NCBI RefSeq assembly: GCF_000428525.1
Contig: NZ_AUAC01000011.1
Location: forward strand, 1 to 52,504
From: Hellea balneolensis DSM 19091
GTDB taxonomy: Bacteria > Pseudomonadota > Alphaproteobacteria > Caulobacterales > Maricaulaceae
Reading direction: 5' to 3'
DNA: 52,504 bases
Part shown: positions 1 to 7,579 of the stretch, in pieces
How the letters are laid out: each line of letters opens with the position of its first letter
Numbering within the stretch: position 1 is the stretch's first letter
Notes under the pieces: generated by a model
What the model was told of the DNA's origin: nothing
Databases searched by the model: none
Seen by the model: the letters and a program-made list of their open reading frames with translations, nothing else
Translations under genes and position numbers: made by a program

Positions 1-48
1 TGTTGCACCGGATTCGTCTTTAATAAAACGAGTAACTAAATTTTGCAT
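1..48 (-). CDS. flp: Flp/Fap-type (type IVb) pilin, N-terminal fragment
   Basis: Only the first 16 codons lie in the window; the gene runs off the left edge on the minus strand. The reading begins MQNLVTRFIKDESGAT, the classic N-terminus of Flp pilins: a short basic leader followed by the D/E-x-G-A-T-A-I-E-Y processing and polymerisation segment. A GGGAG ribosome site lies 6 nt before the ATG. Flp pilins are the major subunit of Tad (tight adherence) pili, cleaved by the CpaA/TadV prepilin peptidase. The divergent gene cluster at 332-2268 encodes other Tad-type parts, which supports the call. The rest of the protein cannot be seen. Confidence 0.8.
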   Translation of the reverse strand, partial: MQNLVTRFIKDESGAT

Positions 49-331
49 AACTGACTCCCACGTATGCTAGTCTAAATTTGAGGATTATTCCTCGTAGTCG
101 CAGGGTGTTTCCCTGTTAAGAGTTTTTATAGAGAGCCTGAATTACCATCCGTTTAAATAACGTGGTAAACTTAAAGTAAAAGTCATTTTGATTTTTATGC
201 TTCAAACGCCGATAATATTAAAGCGTATATATAAAGTAATTAAACGCGCTAAATCGGCAATATTCAGCTGTTTTGTAAACCCTTCGTTCACCACATTCCC
301 CTAAACCAAACAAAATACTGGAGTATGTCCG
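49..331. promoter_or_regulatory. Divergent intergenic region between flp and the Tad accessory genes
   Basis: AT-rich 283-bp gap that must hold the promoters of both the flp gene and the divergent gene at 332. Two small perfect hairpins stand side by side: GAGGA/TCCTC with loop TTAT (80-93) and CAGGG/CCCTG with a 5-nt loop (101-115). Both would lie in the flp 5' leader. I found no exact TTAA-N7-TTAA CtrA site here although several TTAA half-sites occur. No promoter element is clear enough to name. Confidence 0.4.
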
Positions 332-910
332 ATGAAATTTGCGTCGTTAAAAGCTTTTTTAGCCCTGAGTGCTGTGGCATTTACACCATTAGTTGCGCAT
401 GCAGGCGCGGGCGGACATTACAGTGTTGAACTTAATAAAACAGAGGTCGTTTACCTTCCCGCGAGCGCAGGGGCCGTGGTGATCGGAAATCCAGAAATCG
501 CGGATGTATCCATACACTCAGCCAACACTATTTTTGTGGTAGGCCGAGGCTATGGTGAAACAAATTTAGTCGTCCTTGATGCAGCAGGTCAGAAAATCAT
601 GGATGCTGATATACAGGTCGTCAATAATCTTCCAGCGCATGGTGTAAGAGTTTATAATGGCGGTGAACGAGAGACTTATAGTTGCTCTCCATATTGCCAG
701 CCTGCTCCTGTGCTAGGCGATACGCGTGAATTCATCGCCTCCAATCAAGGCGGAGGCACGGCGATCAACAATAACGTTGCGACAAGCGCTCCTACACAAT
801 CCTTTACATCAGGTCCCACTTCGCCGTCACCATCCGCTATGCCAACTCAAACCAGTTTAAGCGGCGGGCCATCAGGACCTCCCGCTGGTATCGCTCCTCC
901 AGGTATGTAG
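332..910 (+). CDS. Secreted pilus-assembly protein with CpaC/RcpA-type N-terminal domain only
   Basis: 192 aa. Residues 1-24 form a signal peptide (KFASLKAFLALSAVAFTPLVAHA). Residues 28-98 match the pilus/secretin N-terminal domain of CpaC/RcpA proteins: a ligand-like strand pattern with 'EVVYLPASAGAVVIGNPEIADVS' style spacing and 'VVGRGYGETNLVVLDAAG'. CpaC proteins continue into a secretin barrel; here the chain instead ends in a Cys-containing segment (YSCSPYC) and a Pro/Ser/Gly/Thr-rich tail of about 65 residues. The protein probably sits in the periplasm and helps the Tad secretin or outer-membrane pilus channel. It lies beside the Flp pilin and TadE-like genes. Start ATG at 332. The family match is by pattern recognition; the role is inferred. 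Confidence 0.7.
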   Translation: MKFASLKAFLALSAVAFTPLVAHAGAGGHYSVELNKTEVVYLPASAGAVVIGNPEIADVSIHSANTIFVVGRGYGETNLVVLDAAGQKIMDADIQVVNNLPAHGVRVYNGGERETYSCSPYCQPAPVLGDTREFIASNQGGGTAINNNVATSAPTQSFTSGPTSPSPSAMPTQTSLSGGPSGPPAGIAPPGM

Positions 911-915
911 ATATA

Positions 916-930
916 TTAACTGAATATTAA
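916..930 (+). promoter_or_regulatory. Candidate CtrA box TTAA-N7-TTAA
   Basis: Exact match to the full CtrA recognition motif: TTAA at 916-919, seven bases, TTAA at 927-930. It lies 70 bp before the first TadE-like gene and just after the stop of the preceding gene, so it could drive an internal promoter for the two pseudopilin genes. In Caulobacter CtrA activates pilus genes, which makes the site plausible. A chance match in AT-rich DNA is possible. Confidence 0.45.
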
Positions 931-1000
931 CGATTTTTCTTCTCGAAAAATTAATGCCCTTCTCCCTATCATACTGAGCTTGTGGATATGGGAATTAAAT

Positions 1001-1591
1001 ATGAAACGTTTAAGATATAGGGCACTCAAGCGAGCAAGACGCTTTTTTGGTAATCGTGAGGGCACGGCAGCTATCGAGTTTGCCATACTTGCGATCCCAT
1101 TTTTTATGCTTCTTTTTGCAATCCTAGAGCTCGCGATTGTCTTCTTTATTAATTCCACACTTAACCACTCTGTGAGCGAAGCAGGTCGTCAGATCAGAAC
1201 TGGGAACTTCCAAGCCTGCGGAACGCAAGATAACTTTAAAAAACTGGTCTGCAATAATATGCGCGGCCTTGGGAACTGCGAAAAGCGGCTTCGTATAGAT
1301 GTTGTGAGCGGAAGTAACTTTGGAAGTATTACGCTCCCGGATCCCCCTAAGCCCCCAGAAAAAGATCCGTCTGATCCAAGCTCTACAGATGACGTCCCGA
1401 ATGGTGATTGGGTCAATACAGGCGCAAATGCACCCGTCGTTATTAGAGGGCTTTATTATCACAAATTAGTCCTACCCCCTCAATTAACGCGTCTTGAGAA
1501 CGTACAAGGATCAGGCATCAGGCTCCTAAACTCCACAACGGCCTTTAAAAATGAACCCTTTCCAGCGCCTGGCGCTTGCCCTGTGACATAA
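1001..1591 (+). CDS. TadE-like pseudopilin
   Basis: 196 aa from the ATG at 1001, which has a GGGA ribosome site just upstream; an in-frame TTG at 980 lacks one. A basic N-terminus (RALKRARRFFGN) is followed by the TadE signature REGTAAIEFAILAIPFFML and one hydrophobic segment (about residues 25-55), then a periplasmic domain with cysteines at GNFQACG, KKLVC, LGNCEKR and GACPVT and a Pro-rich linker. TadE-like proteins are pseudopilins processed by the prepilin peptidase and needed for Tad pilus assembly. It is followed, with a one-base stop/start contact at 1591, by a second gene of the same family. Confidence 0.8.
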   Translation: MKRLRYRALKRARRFFGNREGTAAIEFAILAIPFFMLLFAILELAIVFFINSTLNHSVSEAGRQIRTGNFQACGTQDNFKKLVCNNMRGLGNCEKRLRIDVVSGSNFGSITLPDPPKPPEKDPSDPSSTDDVPNGDWVNTGANAPVVIRGLYYHKLVLPPQLTRLENVQGSGIRLLNSTTAFKNEPFPAPGACPVT

Positions 1592-1608
1592 TGAGTACGG
1601 AGCCTATT

Positions 1609-2268
1609 ATGACCCGAAAAAAACACAAATCACTTAAGACACGTCTATTGGCATCTTTGCCCTCTAAGTTTTTAAAAAACAAAGACGGTATCGCTGCGAT
1701 TGAATTTGCCTTTATCGCCCCCGTCATGCTTTTCATGTATTTCGGAATGGCTGAAGTTGCGACAGCCATATCTGTTGATCGGCAGGTTTCGCATTCAGCA
1801 AATGTGGCTGGAGACCTGGCAACTCAATCAGAAACAGTTTCTGTTGACGAGATGTCAGAAATCATGACGGCGACCATGATGACAATGGGGATCCCCTCAA
1901 GTAAACAAAATAAGGTCAAGATTGAGATCTCAAGCTACGCAAGAGCGTCTGATGACAGCATTATACAAAAAGGCCGGGCGACGCTGAATGGCCCTTTCCC
2001 TTCAACATTTGATGCCAGTAAATTAGATACACGTATTCTCAGCAGCACATCAGGAATTGTTGTGGCTAGGGTTATCTATGGCTATGAGCCCTTGAAACTG
2101 CGTTACATGCAATCTGATATCGATTTGAAGGAGACCTTCATGTTAAAGCCGCGAAAGTCAGCCAATGTTGACATTGAGGATAATAGCGGTGGAACACCCT
2201 CAAATAATTATAGCTGTGTATTCTCGGGCGGGAAACCAAGCTGCTCTGCAAATGGCAATGTCAGCTAA
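1609..2268 (+). CDS. TadE/TadG-like pseudopilin
   Basis: 219 aa. The start at 1609 (MTRKKHKSLK) is chosen because GGAG lies 6 nt upstream; ATG 1591, overlapping the previous stop codon, has no ribosome site. The N-terminus has a basic stretch, then KDGIAAIEFAFIAPVMLFMY, the TadE/TadG type processing motif and membrane helix, then a periplasmic domain of about 170 residues beginning with a VDRQVSHSANVAGDLATQ pattern typical of TadG-type subunits. A C-terminal pair of cysteines (YSCVFSGGKPSC) may form a disulfide. It pairs with the TadE-like protein upstream; the two may form a heteromeric minor pseudopilin. A terminator follows at 2301. Confidence 0.75.
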   Translation: MTRKKHKSLKTRLLASLPSKFLKNKDGIAAIEFAFIAPVMLFMYFGMAEVATAISVDRQVSHSANVAGDLATQSETVSVDEMSEIMTATMMTMGIPSSKQNKVKIEISSYARASDDSIIQKGRATLNGPFPSTFDASKLDTRILSSTSGIVVARVIYGYEPLKLRYMQSDIDLKETFMLKPRKSANVDIEDNSGGTPSNNYSCVFSGGKPSCSANGNVS

Positions 2269-2289
2269 ACCGACTTTTACGAATAACAA

Positions 2290-3069
2290 CTATTCTAAAT
2301 AAGCCGCTTTCAAAGCGGCTTTTTCTTTTTCTGTTATACCAAGATGATCGGAGATATAGCTTTCCATATCTTCAATAGCCGCCAGAGAACTTTGCAGGTA
2401 AGCCTCCTCAACGCCAAACATGGGTCTTATCGCTTCAGGGTCAATGGAGCGGCCGTAACGTTGCGTAAACATCTGCGCGGCGGGTTTCAAAAACTGGTCT
2501 ATATCCACTGCTGTCATTGTGAGCATAAAATCTTCATAAATAGTATTCTCATCAACCCCCAAAGCCCCTTTAATCACAGCGCATAGCGTACCTGTTCGAT
2601 CTTTACCTGCTGCACAATGCACCAATATTGGGTCACCTGTCTCAGCCATATGGCGAAGCGTATCCCCAAAAATCCGTTTAAAGCCCTCATCATGTGGCCG
2701 AGCCCCATAGGAACCCAGCATATAATTCCGAGCATCTTCGGGCTTATGCAAATCATGTTTCATAAAGGCTTCGTGCGGCGCTATCTTTCCGCTCTCACCA
2801 TCTTTGGGATCGGAATATGATAACCTGCGCGGCGACTGTTTGTCAGACCATTGTGTTGGCTGACGCTCGCGCTCAGGCGCGTGGCGAAGGTCAACGATCA
2901 AGCCTATATCAAGGGCGGCCAAACGTTCTTTATCTGTTTCATTCGTGTTATTTAGATGAGCGGAGCGGTAGAGCTTATTTGCCTTTATTTTACGGCCATC
3001 TACTGTGGCATATCCCCCAAAGTCACGGAAATTGTAAATGCCATCGAATTTTTTTATACGGTTATCCAT
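2290..3069 (-). CDS. Tyrosine-specific protein phosphatase (DSP/IphP-like)
   Basis: 259 aa, cytoplasmic, no signal peptide. The phosphatase loop HCAAGKDRTG lies at about residues 151-160, with Cys152 as the nucleophile and Arg158 binding phosphate; the family also shows the N-terminal NFRDFGGY motif (residues 13-20) and a 'LYRSAHL' strand. This is the 'tyrosine-protein phosphatase' family (PF13350 type), acting on phosphotyrosine or phosphoinositide-like substrates; the true substrate is unknown. It lies downstream of nrdB on the same strand but is separated from it by a terminator. No ribosome site stands at the usual distance; instead a GC-rich hairpin ends 2 nt before the ATG. Confidence 0.8.
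   Translation of the reverse strand: MDNRIKKFDGIYNFRDFGGYATVDGRKIKANKLYRSAHLNNTNETDKERLAALDIGLIVDLRHAPERERQPTQWSDKQSPRRLSYSDPKDGESGKIAPHEAFMKHDLHKPEDARNYMLGSYGARPHDEGFKRIFGDTLRHMAETGDPILVHCAAGKDRTGTLCAVIKGALGVDENTIYEDFMLTMTAVDIDQFLKPAAQMFTQRYGRSIDPEAIRPMFGVEEAYLQSSLAAIEDMESYISDHLGITEKEKAALKAAYLE
2301..2330 (+). terminator. Rho-independent terminator of the Tad cluster, inside the convergent gene
   Basis: A 9-bp stem AAGCCGCTT/AAGCGGCTT (2301-2309 and 2313-2321) with a TCA loop is followed by TTTCTTTTT. It is oriented to end plus-strand transcription from the TadE-like genes and lies within the last codons of the minus-strand phosphatase gene. Confidence 0.75.
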
Positions 3070-3071
3070 TA

Positions 3072-3092
3072 GGAGGCTATAGCACAGCCTCC
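3072..3092 (-). promoter_or_regulatory. Start-adjacent hairpin before the phosphatase gene
   Basis: Perfect 7-bp inverted repeat GGAGGCT/AGCCTCC with a 7-nt loop, ending 2 nt before the phosphatase ATG. In the mRNA the 5' arm carries GGAGG, the only Shine-Dalgarno-like sequence nearby, so the stem could hide it or set its distance to the ATG. Function is inferred. Confidence 0.4.
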
Positions 3093-3104
3093 AAGCATGG
3101 ATAT

Positions 3105-3133
3105 AAAAAAGGGCACCCTGCTTCAGGATGCCC
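3105..3133 (-). terminator. Rho-independent terminator of nrdB
   Basis: Inverted repeat 3111-3120 / 3124-3133 (GGGCA-C-CCTG against CAGG-A-TGCCC, one mismatch, CTT loop). On the minus strand it is followed by six T (3110-3105). It lies 23 bp after the nrdB stop codon. Confidence 0.8.
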
Positions 3134-3155
3134 TCTAAGCATAAAATATTTAGCT

Positions 3156-4202
3156 CTAGCTGAGAAGTGTCTCAGCAGGTTTGCGGCTTTGCATTTGTTC
3201 AAACTTACCCCAAACGCCATCATCCCCATGCCATTTTCCTTCGGTCGCGCCTTTGGAATATTCCGTTGCGCGCGCTTCAAAGAAATTAGCATGCTCAACG
3301 CCATTTAGAATTTCAGTCAGCCAAGGCAGCGGATGATGCTTAATGCCATAAACAGCCGGCAAGCCGAGCTGACCCAGACGCCAATCGGCGATATAGCGAA
3401 TATAGCGCTTAATATCTTCGGAAGTCATGCCTTCAACCGGACCCATCTCAAAAGCCAGATCGATAAACTTATCTTCTAGCTTCACCACCGTTTGACAACA
3501 ATCAACGATGTCGTCTTTGACAGATTGTGTAAGTGCCCCTGTTTCTGCGGCAAATGTATGGAACATTTTGATCATACCTTCACAGTGAAGACTCTCATCA
3601 CGTATAGACCAGGTTACGATTTGCCCCATGCCTTTCATCTTATTCAGGCGCGGGAAATTCATCAGCATCGCAAATGAGGCAAAAAGCTGTAATCCTTCGG
3701 TGAAACCGCCAAAGACGGCCATGGACGTTAAAATATCTTTCTCGCTATCCACACCGAACTTACCAAGATAGTCATGCTTAGCGGCCATCTCTTCATATTC
3801 CATGAAGGCGCCGAATTCTGAATCGGGCATACCGATCGTCTCTAATAGAAGCGCATAAGCCGCAATGTGGATAGTCTCCATATTAGAGAACGCGGCCAGC
3901 ATCATCCGTACTTCGACAGGCTTAAAGAGCGGCATGTAATTTTCCATATAGTTTCCGCCTACCTCGACATCGGATTGGGTGAAAAAACGGAAAATTTGGG
4001 TCAGCAAGTTACGCTCATTATCATTCAGATTTGTCGCCCAGTCTTTACAGTCCTCACCGAGAGGTACTTCTTCAGGCATCCAGTGAACTTGTTGTTGCTT
4101 TTTCCAAAAGTCAAAAGCCCAAGGATAACGAAACGGCTTATAGCTGTGGCTGGGAATCAAAAGTCCTGATTTTGATTGCTTAATAAAGTCCATTTTTCCC
4201 AT
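3156..4202 (-). CDS. nrdB: Class Ia ribonucleoside-diphosphate reductase, beta subunit
   Basis: 348 aa. NrdB carries the diiron-tyrosyl radical cofactor that starts catalysis in the NrdA subunit, making dNTPs for DNA synthesis. Visible ligand segments are 'ERNLLTQIFRFFTQSDVEV', 'EVRMMLAAFSNMETIHIAAY' (E-x-x-H) and 'SIRDESLHCEGM' (E-x-x-H); the chain is full length for the family. Start: the ATG at 4202 (MGKMDFIKQ) has AGAGGG 6 nt upstream, whereas the further TTG at 4217 would overlap that ribosome site. nrdA is not next to it, as is common in alphaproteobacteria. Tandem NrdR boxes lie 56-102 bp upstream and a terminator follows. Confidence 0.93.
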   Translation of the reverse strand: MGKMDFIKQSKSGLLIPSHSYKPFRYPWAFDFWKKQQQVHWMPEEVPLGEDCKDWATNLNDNERNLLTQIFRFFTQSDVEVGGNYMENYMPLFKPVEVRMMLAAFSNMETIHIAAYALLLETIGMPDSEFGAFMEYEEMAAKHDYLGKFGVDSEKDILTSMAVFGGFTEGLQLFASFAMLMNFPRLNKMKGMGQIVTWSIRDESLHCEGMIKMFHTFAAETGALTQSVKDDIVDCCQTVVKLEDKFIDLAFEMGPVEGMTSEDIKRYIRYIADWRLGQLGLPAVYGIKHHPLPWLTEILNGVEHANFFEARATEYSKGATEGKWHGDDGVWGKFEQMQSRKPAETLLS

Positions 4203-4257
4203 GATAATCCCTCTCAAGGCCCGAATCAGCCCGTAAAATCTTAATGTCAGTGAAAAT

Positions 4258-4304
4258 CAACCATATATAGGTTACTGATTTGCTAAAGCTACAATATGTA
4301 GTGT
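4258..4304 (-). promoter_or_regulatory. Tandem NrdR boxes upstream of nrdB
   Basis: Two 16-bp sites, 4258-4273 with core CCATATATAG and 4289-4304 with core CAATATGTAG, each one mismatch from the NrdR core CWATATATWG. Their centres are 31 bp apart (three helical turns) and the gap is 15 bp, the spacing known for NrdR operators. NrdR is an ATP/dATP-sensing repressor of ribonucleotide reductase genes. Placement before nrdB makes the call strong. Confidence 0.75.
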
Positions 4305-4326
4305 CATGATTTCTGCAAGAGCTTTT

Positions 4327-4358
4327 TTGGCTTAAGTCTCAGATTTTTCTTAAGCCAA
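4327..4358. repeat. Long inverted repeat between COQ9 and nrdB
   Basis: Perfect 10-bp arms TTGGCTTAAG (4327-4336) and CTTAAGCCAA (4349-4358) around a 12-nt loop. On the minus strand it is followed by A-rich, not T-rich, sequence, so it is not a clear terminator for the COQ9 operon; on the plus strand only GCTTTT follows and no plus-strand gene ends here. Perhaps a transcript-end stabiliser or protein site. Confidence 0.5.
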
Positions 4359-4394
4359 GCTTTTATAAAGACTTAGCTTCGAATTTATTCAAGC

Positions 4395-5063
4395 TCAACC
4401 ACGGCGGCGGCGGTTTTTGCGCCCCCCATAGCGCAGAACTCCCAATATCTCTGCCGGGTTTGGCACATTGGCCGTGCGTTTTTTGAAATTCAACTTGGCT
4501 TTTTCAAAGCTCATAACATTTGCGATTCTGTCATCGAGAAATTTACGCGCTTTTGGCTTTTGAGGCTCTTCATCAGAGAGCCATACTGTAAGGGTCGAGG
4601 CAATAACACCTGCGAGTATTGTGCGTTTGGAATAATAGTTACCATCCGTACTCGTGTCACCAATGGCGCGCCAAATCGTATCTGCCGCAGACCAAAGCTG
4701 GCGCGGCCCCTGCCCTAACGAGCCCGGTAATGTCAGTCGTGATAACGCCCGGCGAGCCGCTTCTTCATGAGGCCCAATGGCGTACATGGCGGCTAAAACA
4801 CCCGCTGTAACTTTATCACGAATTTTCATCTCAGACTGGTCAAGCTCGGCCAGACTAGATTCGATGTTCTTATTCATCTGCTCTGACCAAAACCGAATGA
4901 CCTCGAGCGGGCCATCAGGAAAATAGAGCTCCTCTGCGCCTTTGGGTAGATCCGTATTTTTAACAGCGGCGCGAAGGCTCTTTTGCGTCCACCCGTCAAA
5001 GGCGGCTTTGGGCAACATGGCGTTAAGGATATCTACGCGGGCTTTATAAGAAGCATCATTCAT
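4395..5063 (-). CDS. COQ9 family protein (ubiquinone biosynthesis accessory)
   Basis: 222 aa. COQ9 proteins bind isoprenoid lipids and help COQ7-type hydroxylation in ubiquinone synthesis; the bacterial members are also called rpsU-divergently transcribed proteins. Visible family features: the N-terminal helix pair (ILNAMLPKAAFDGWTQKSLR), the 'FPDGPLEVIRFWSEQMN' segment, 'IRDKVTAGV' (the R-x-K-V motif), and 'ADTIWRAIGDTSTDGNYYSKR', the most conserved block. The tail is very basic (GGRKNRRRRG). ATG 5063 is preferred to the in-frame TTG at 5081. It follows the ABC permease by 35 bp and may share its transcript. A short hairpin lies 2 nt before the ATG. Confidence 0.85.
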   Translation of the reverse strand: MNDASYKARVDILNAMLPKAAFDGWTQKSLRAAVKNTDLPKGAEELYFPDGPLEVIRFWSEQMNKNIESSLAELDQSEMKIRDKVTAGVLAAMYAIGPHEEAARRALSRLTLPGSLGQGPRQLWSAADTIWRAIGDTSTDGNYYSKRTILAGVIASTLTVWLSDEEPQKPKARKFLDDRIANVMSFEKAKLNFKKRTANVPNPAEILGVLRYGGRKNRRRRG

Positions 5064-5065
5064 AA

Positions 5066-5079
5066 GCGCTCTATAGCGC
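5066..5079 (-). promoter_or_regulatory. Start-adjacent hairpin before COQ9
   Basis: Perfect 5-bp stem GCGCT/AGCGC with a CTAT loop, ending 2 nt before the COQ9 ATG. No separate ribosome site is visible. Similar hairpins lie just before the starts at 3069, 8398 and 30704. Confidence 0.3.
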
Positions 5080-5098
5080 AAAATGCCTAGACTGTCTT

Positions 5099-6577
5099 CT
5101 ATGTTACCTTGCGGCGTAATATCTTCCGCTTAAACCAATCTGTAGCGACCTTAACACCTGCGCCGGACAAAACGCCAAAACGGAAGATACGGCCCGAGAG
5201 CAGGATAACACCCAACGTCGTCACAGCCAATAAAGCCACTGAGGCTATAAGGTGCCAAAGCGGCGGATCCGAAGGCAGTCGCATTAGCATTGCAAAGGGC
5301 GAAGAAAGCGGGAACCAGCTGGCAAAAATCAGTAGCGGGCTATCGGGTGTTGTCAGTCCAATTGGCACGATGAAAACCGCGCCCATCAGGACAAACATAA
5401 TCGGCGTGGTGAGCGTCTGCGCATCTTGCATAGACTCGGCCAGCGCGCCGAGCGCGATAAAGAGTGAGCCGTAAAAGATATATCCCAAGACCAAAAATAT
5501 AGTGAAGAAGATAATCATCTTTGGTGAAAAGGCCGTAATCAACCCCTGCGCCACATCGGACGGCCCCATTATGATAGCCCCGATAACCCCGACAATACCC
5601 ATAATGATATAGGGCAGAATTGCTGTGAGCGTCAGTAAGGCCACACCTAAAAGCTTACCTAGAATGATTTCAGAAAACCGCGTTGTTGCGAGCATCATTT
5701 CCAATAGCTTATTCATCTTTTCTTCGAGCATTGAGGTCAGAAGCATATAGGCCCCGGAAAAGACCGTCATCCAGAGCATCATGGATAATGCAAAGGCGAC
5801 AAGATAAGGGATGCGGTCTTTTGAGCCGACCTTCTGGCCTTCACCGTCAGCCGTTGCTTTCTTCGTCGGATCGAATGCCTCGATTTTTATACGGCTCTCA
5901 CGCGCGGCTTCATAACCCTCGCGGTCTAGTCCCGCTGATCCCAAATAATTATCAACGGATACATCGCGAAAATAGGACTTAGCCAAATCGCGCACAGGGT
6001 TATCCGTCACATTAGGCGACCAATAATCCGCGGTCAGCTCACCGTCATTATAGATGTGCAGCACACCATTTAACTTCACATCTTTACCCTCAAATGAGGC
6101 CATTTTATCACCGCGCATATAAGATTTCAGCTCTTCTAAATCGCGTGATGGTGGATCAATAAACACAAGCTTGGAATCCAAGGCTTTCATACGACTTGTT
6201 GACCCCGGCATTTTGGTTTCAAGGTAGACTTTGCCCTCATCAATGCCTTGCGTATCTATAATGTCTTCGAGTTCTTCGGCGTCCTGCTCATTCAAGACAG
6301 TTCCGCCAAGTCCGTTGAGGATACCAGCCATCAGCTCTTCTTGCTTATCCGCTTCGGATTGCAATATCGCGGCGGAATGAGATCCGGTCTGGTCCAATAT
6401 GGTTTCATAGCGCGTTGGCGAGACGCTAAAGCCAGCCAGGTTGATCGCAATGACAATCGCGCCAATGACGAAGGGCAGAAAGAATGAAATCCAAAACCCC
6501 CATGTCTTTACATAGCCGAGATAATCTCGGCGAGCGATGAGATAGGTCCGGCGTAAATTTAAAGCTGGCATTTTCAT
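5099..6577 (-). CDS. ABC-2 type transporter permease (NatB-like)
   Basis: 492 aa integral membrane protein. The N-terminal helix (about residues 22-48) is followed by a large extracytoplasmic domain of roughly 200 residues (about 50-250), then five or six membrane helices from about residue 255 on. This is the topology of NatB/YhaP-type ABC exporters; the conserved 'LLTSMLEEKMNKLLEMMLATTRFSEIILGK' coupling region is present (E-x-K/E-E-K..R/E motif). The ATG (6577) overlaps the stop of the ATPase gene as ATGA, so the two are translationally coupled. NatAB exports sodium in Bacillus, but substrates of the wider family are mostly unknown, and none is inferred here. Confidence 0.85.
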   Translation of the reverse strand: MKMPALNLRRTYLIARRDYLGYVKTWGFWISFFLPFVIGAIVIAINLAGFSVSPTRYETILDQTGSHSAAILQSEADKQEELMAGILNGLGGTVLNEQDAEELEDIIDTQGIDEGKVYLETKMPGSTSRMKALDSKLVFIDPPSRDLEELKSYMRGDKMASFEGKDVKLNGVLHIYNDGELTADYWSPNVTDNPVRDLAKSYFRDVSVDNYLGSAGLDREGYEAARESRIKIEAFDPTKKATADGEGQKVGSKDRIPYLVAFALSMMLWMTVFSGAYMLLTSMLEEKMNKLLEMMLATTRFSEIILGKLLGVALLTLTAILPYIIMGIVGVIGAIIMGPSDVAQGLITAFSPKMIIFFTIFLVLGYIFYGSLFIALGALAESMQDAQTLTTPIMFVLMGAVFIVPIGLTTPDSPLLIFASWFPLSSPFAMLMRLPSDPPLWHLIASVALLAVTTLGVILLSGRIFRFGVLSGAGVKVATDWFKRKILRRKVT

Positions 6578-7524
6578 GAGGCGACCTCCGCGTCTTCCAA
6601 TTCCATGGTCGCGAGCAAATCTTTTCCGACCATGGCTACAAAAGCTTCATGGAGTGTGGCTTGCTTGGGTTCAAAACGTGTCAGGTTTATTTTCTGTTTC
6701 ACGCAACGTTCCAACACATCTTGACTCTTAGCATCGTCTTTCAAAATTAAATCCAACGCCCCATCTTCACGGGTCTCAAGAGACTTGGCAAAAGGCGTAA
6801 TGCTGTCTTTATAGCCCTCAGTGTCAGACCCAATGATCATACGCCGCGGCGCTTTGGCCAAAGCCTCTTCTGTTGGGCCGTCAAACACTTTGCGCCCACC
6901 TGCCATTAAGATGATACGGTCGCAAAGACGCTCGGCATGCTCCATCACATGAGTTGAGAAAATTACTGTACTGTCGCGCTCTGCAATCTCGCGCACCATG
7001 GACTCTAATACTTGTTGGTTCACAGGGTCGAGGCCTGAAAAGGGTTCATCCAGAATGTAAAATTCAGGATCATGGGCAATGGCGGAAAGTAGCTGAACCT
7101 TTTGCGCCATACCCTTGGACATGTCTTTATTCTTTTTGCGCTTGGCTTCGGACAAGCCATATTTATCAAGCATTTCATCAGCAAGCATAAAAGCTTGTTT
7201 ACCCTTCATCCCGTTAAGCCGCGCCATATGCGCAATAGATTCGCGCGCCGTTTGCTTTTTATAAAGCCCGCGCTCTTCGGGAAGAAAACCAATACGGCCA
7301 AAGGCGCTTTCATCACCAGGCTCTCCGCCAAAGAGTTCTACATGCCCCTCATCAGGCTTAATAAGGCCTAACGCCATGCGAAGCGTCGTCGTCTTCCCGG
7401 CCCCGTTCGGGCCCAGAAAACCAATAATTTCGCCGGGATTGACGGTAAAGCTGACATCATCGACAGCCATCTTTCCGCCAAAGCGTTTCGTAACATTATG
7501 AACTGAGAGTGGTGAATTTAGCAT
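6574..7524 (-). CDS. ABC transporter ATP-binding protein (NatA-like)
   Basis: 316 aa. Walker A GFLGPNGAGKTTTLRM at about residues 35-50; Q-loop region 'IGFLPEERGLYKK'; a signature helix of variant form (MSKGMAQKVQLLSAI rather than LSGGQ); Walker B with catalytic glutamate FYILDEPFSGLD; H-loop IFSTHVMEHAERL. A C-terminal extension of about 80 residues beyond the nucleotide-binding domain, ending in VGKDLLATMELEDAEVAS, fits the DUF4162-type regulatory tail of this subfamily. It drives the permease encoded next (4-bp overlap). It probably starts the transcript that goes on to COQ9. Confidence 0.9.
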   Translation of the reverse strand: MLNSPLSVHNVTKRFGGKMAVDDVSFTVNPGEIIGFLGPNGAGKTTTLRMALGLIKPDEGHVELFGGEPGDESAFGRIGFLPEERGLYKKQTARESIAHMARLNGMKGKQAFMLADEMLDKYGLSEAKRKKNKDMSKGMAQKVQLLSAIAHDPEFYILDEPFSGLDPVNQQVLESMVREIAERDSTVIFSTHVMEHAERLCDRIILMAGGRKVFDGPTEEALAKAPRRMIIGSDTEGYKDSITPFAKSLETREDGALDLILKDDAKSQDVLERCVKQKINLTRFEPKQATLHEAFVAMVGKDLLATMELEDAEVAS

Positions 7525-7579
7525 AATAACGATATGGCGTGGTTCTTATCGTTTTTCAATATGTAATGCGAATCTAGGT

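Noticed and set aside
49-331. CtrA boxes between flp and the divergent gene
   Set aside because: Several TTAA half-sites occur, but no pair has the 7-base spacing.
2817-3308. 163-aa plus-strand reading frame opposite the phosphatase and nrdB genes
   Set aside because: It runs antisense to two well-supported genes and across a terminator, with a random-looking composition.
4327-4358. Intrinsic terminator for the COQ9 operon
   Set aside because: On the minus strand the stem is followed by A-rich, not T-rich, sequence, so it is listed as an inverted repeat only.
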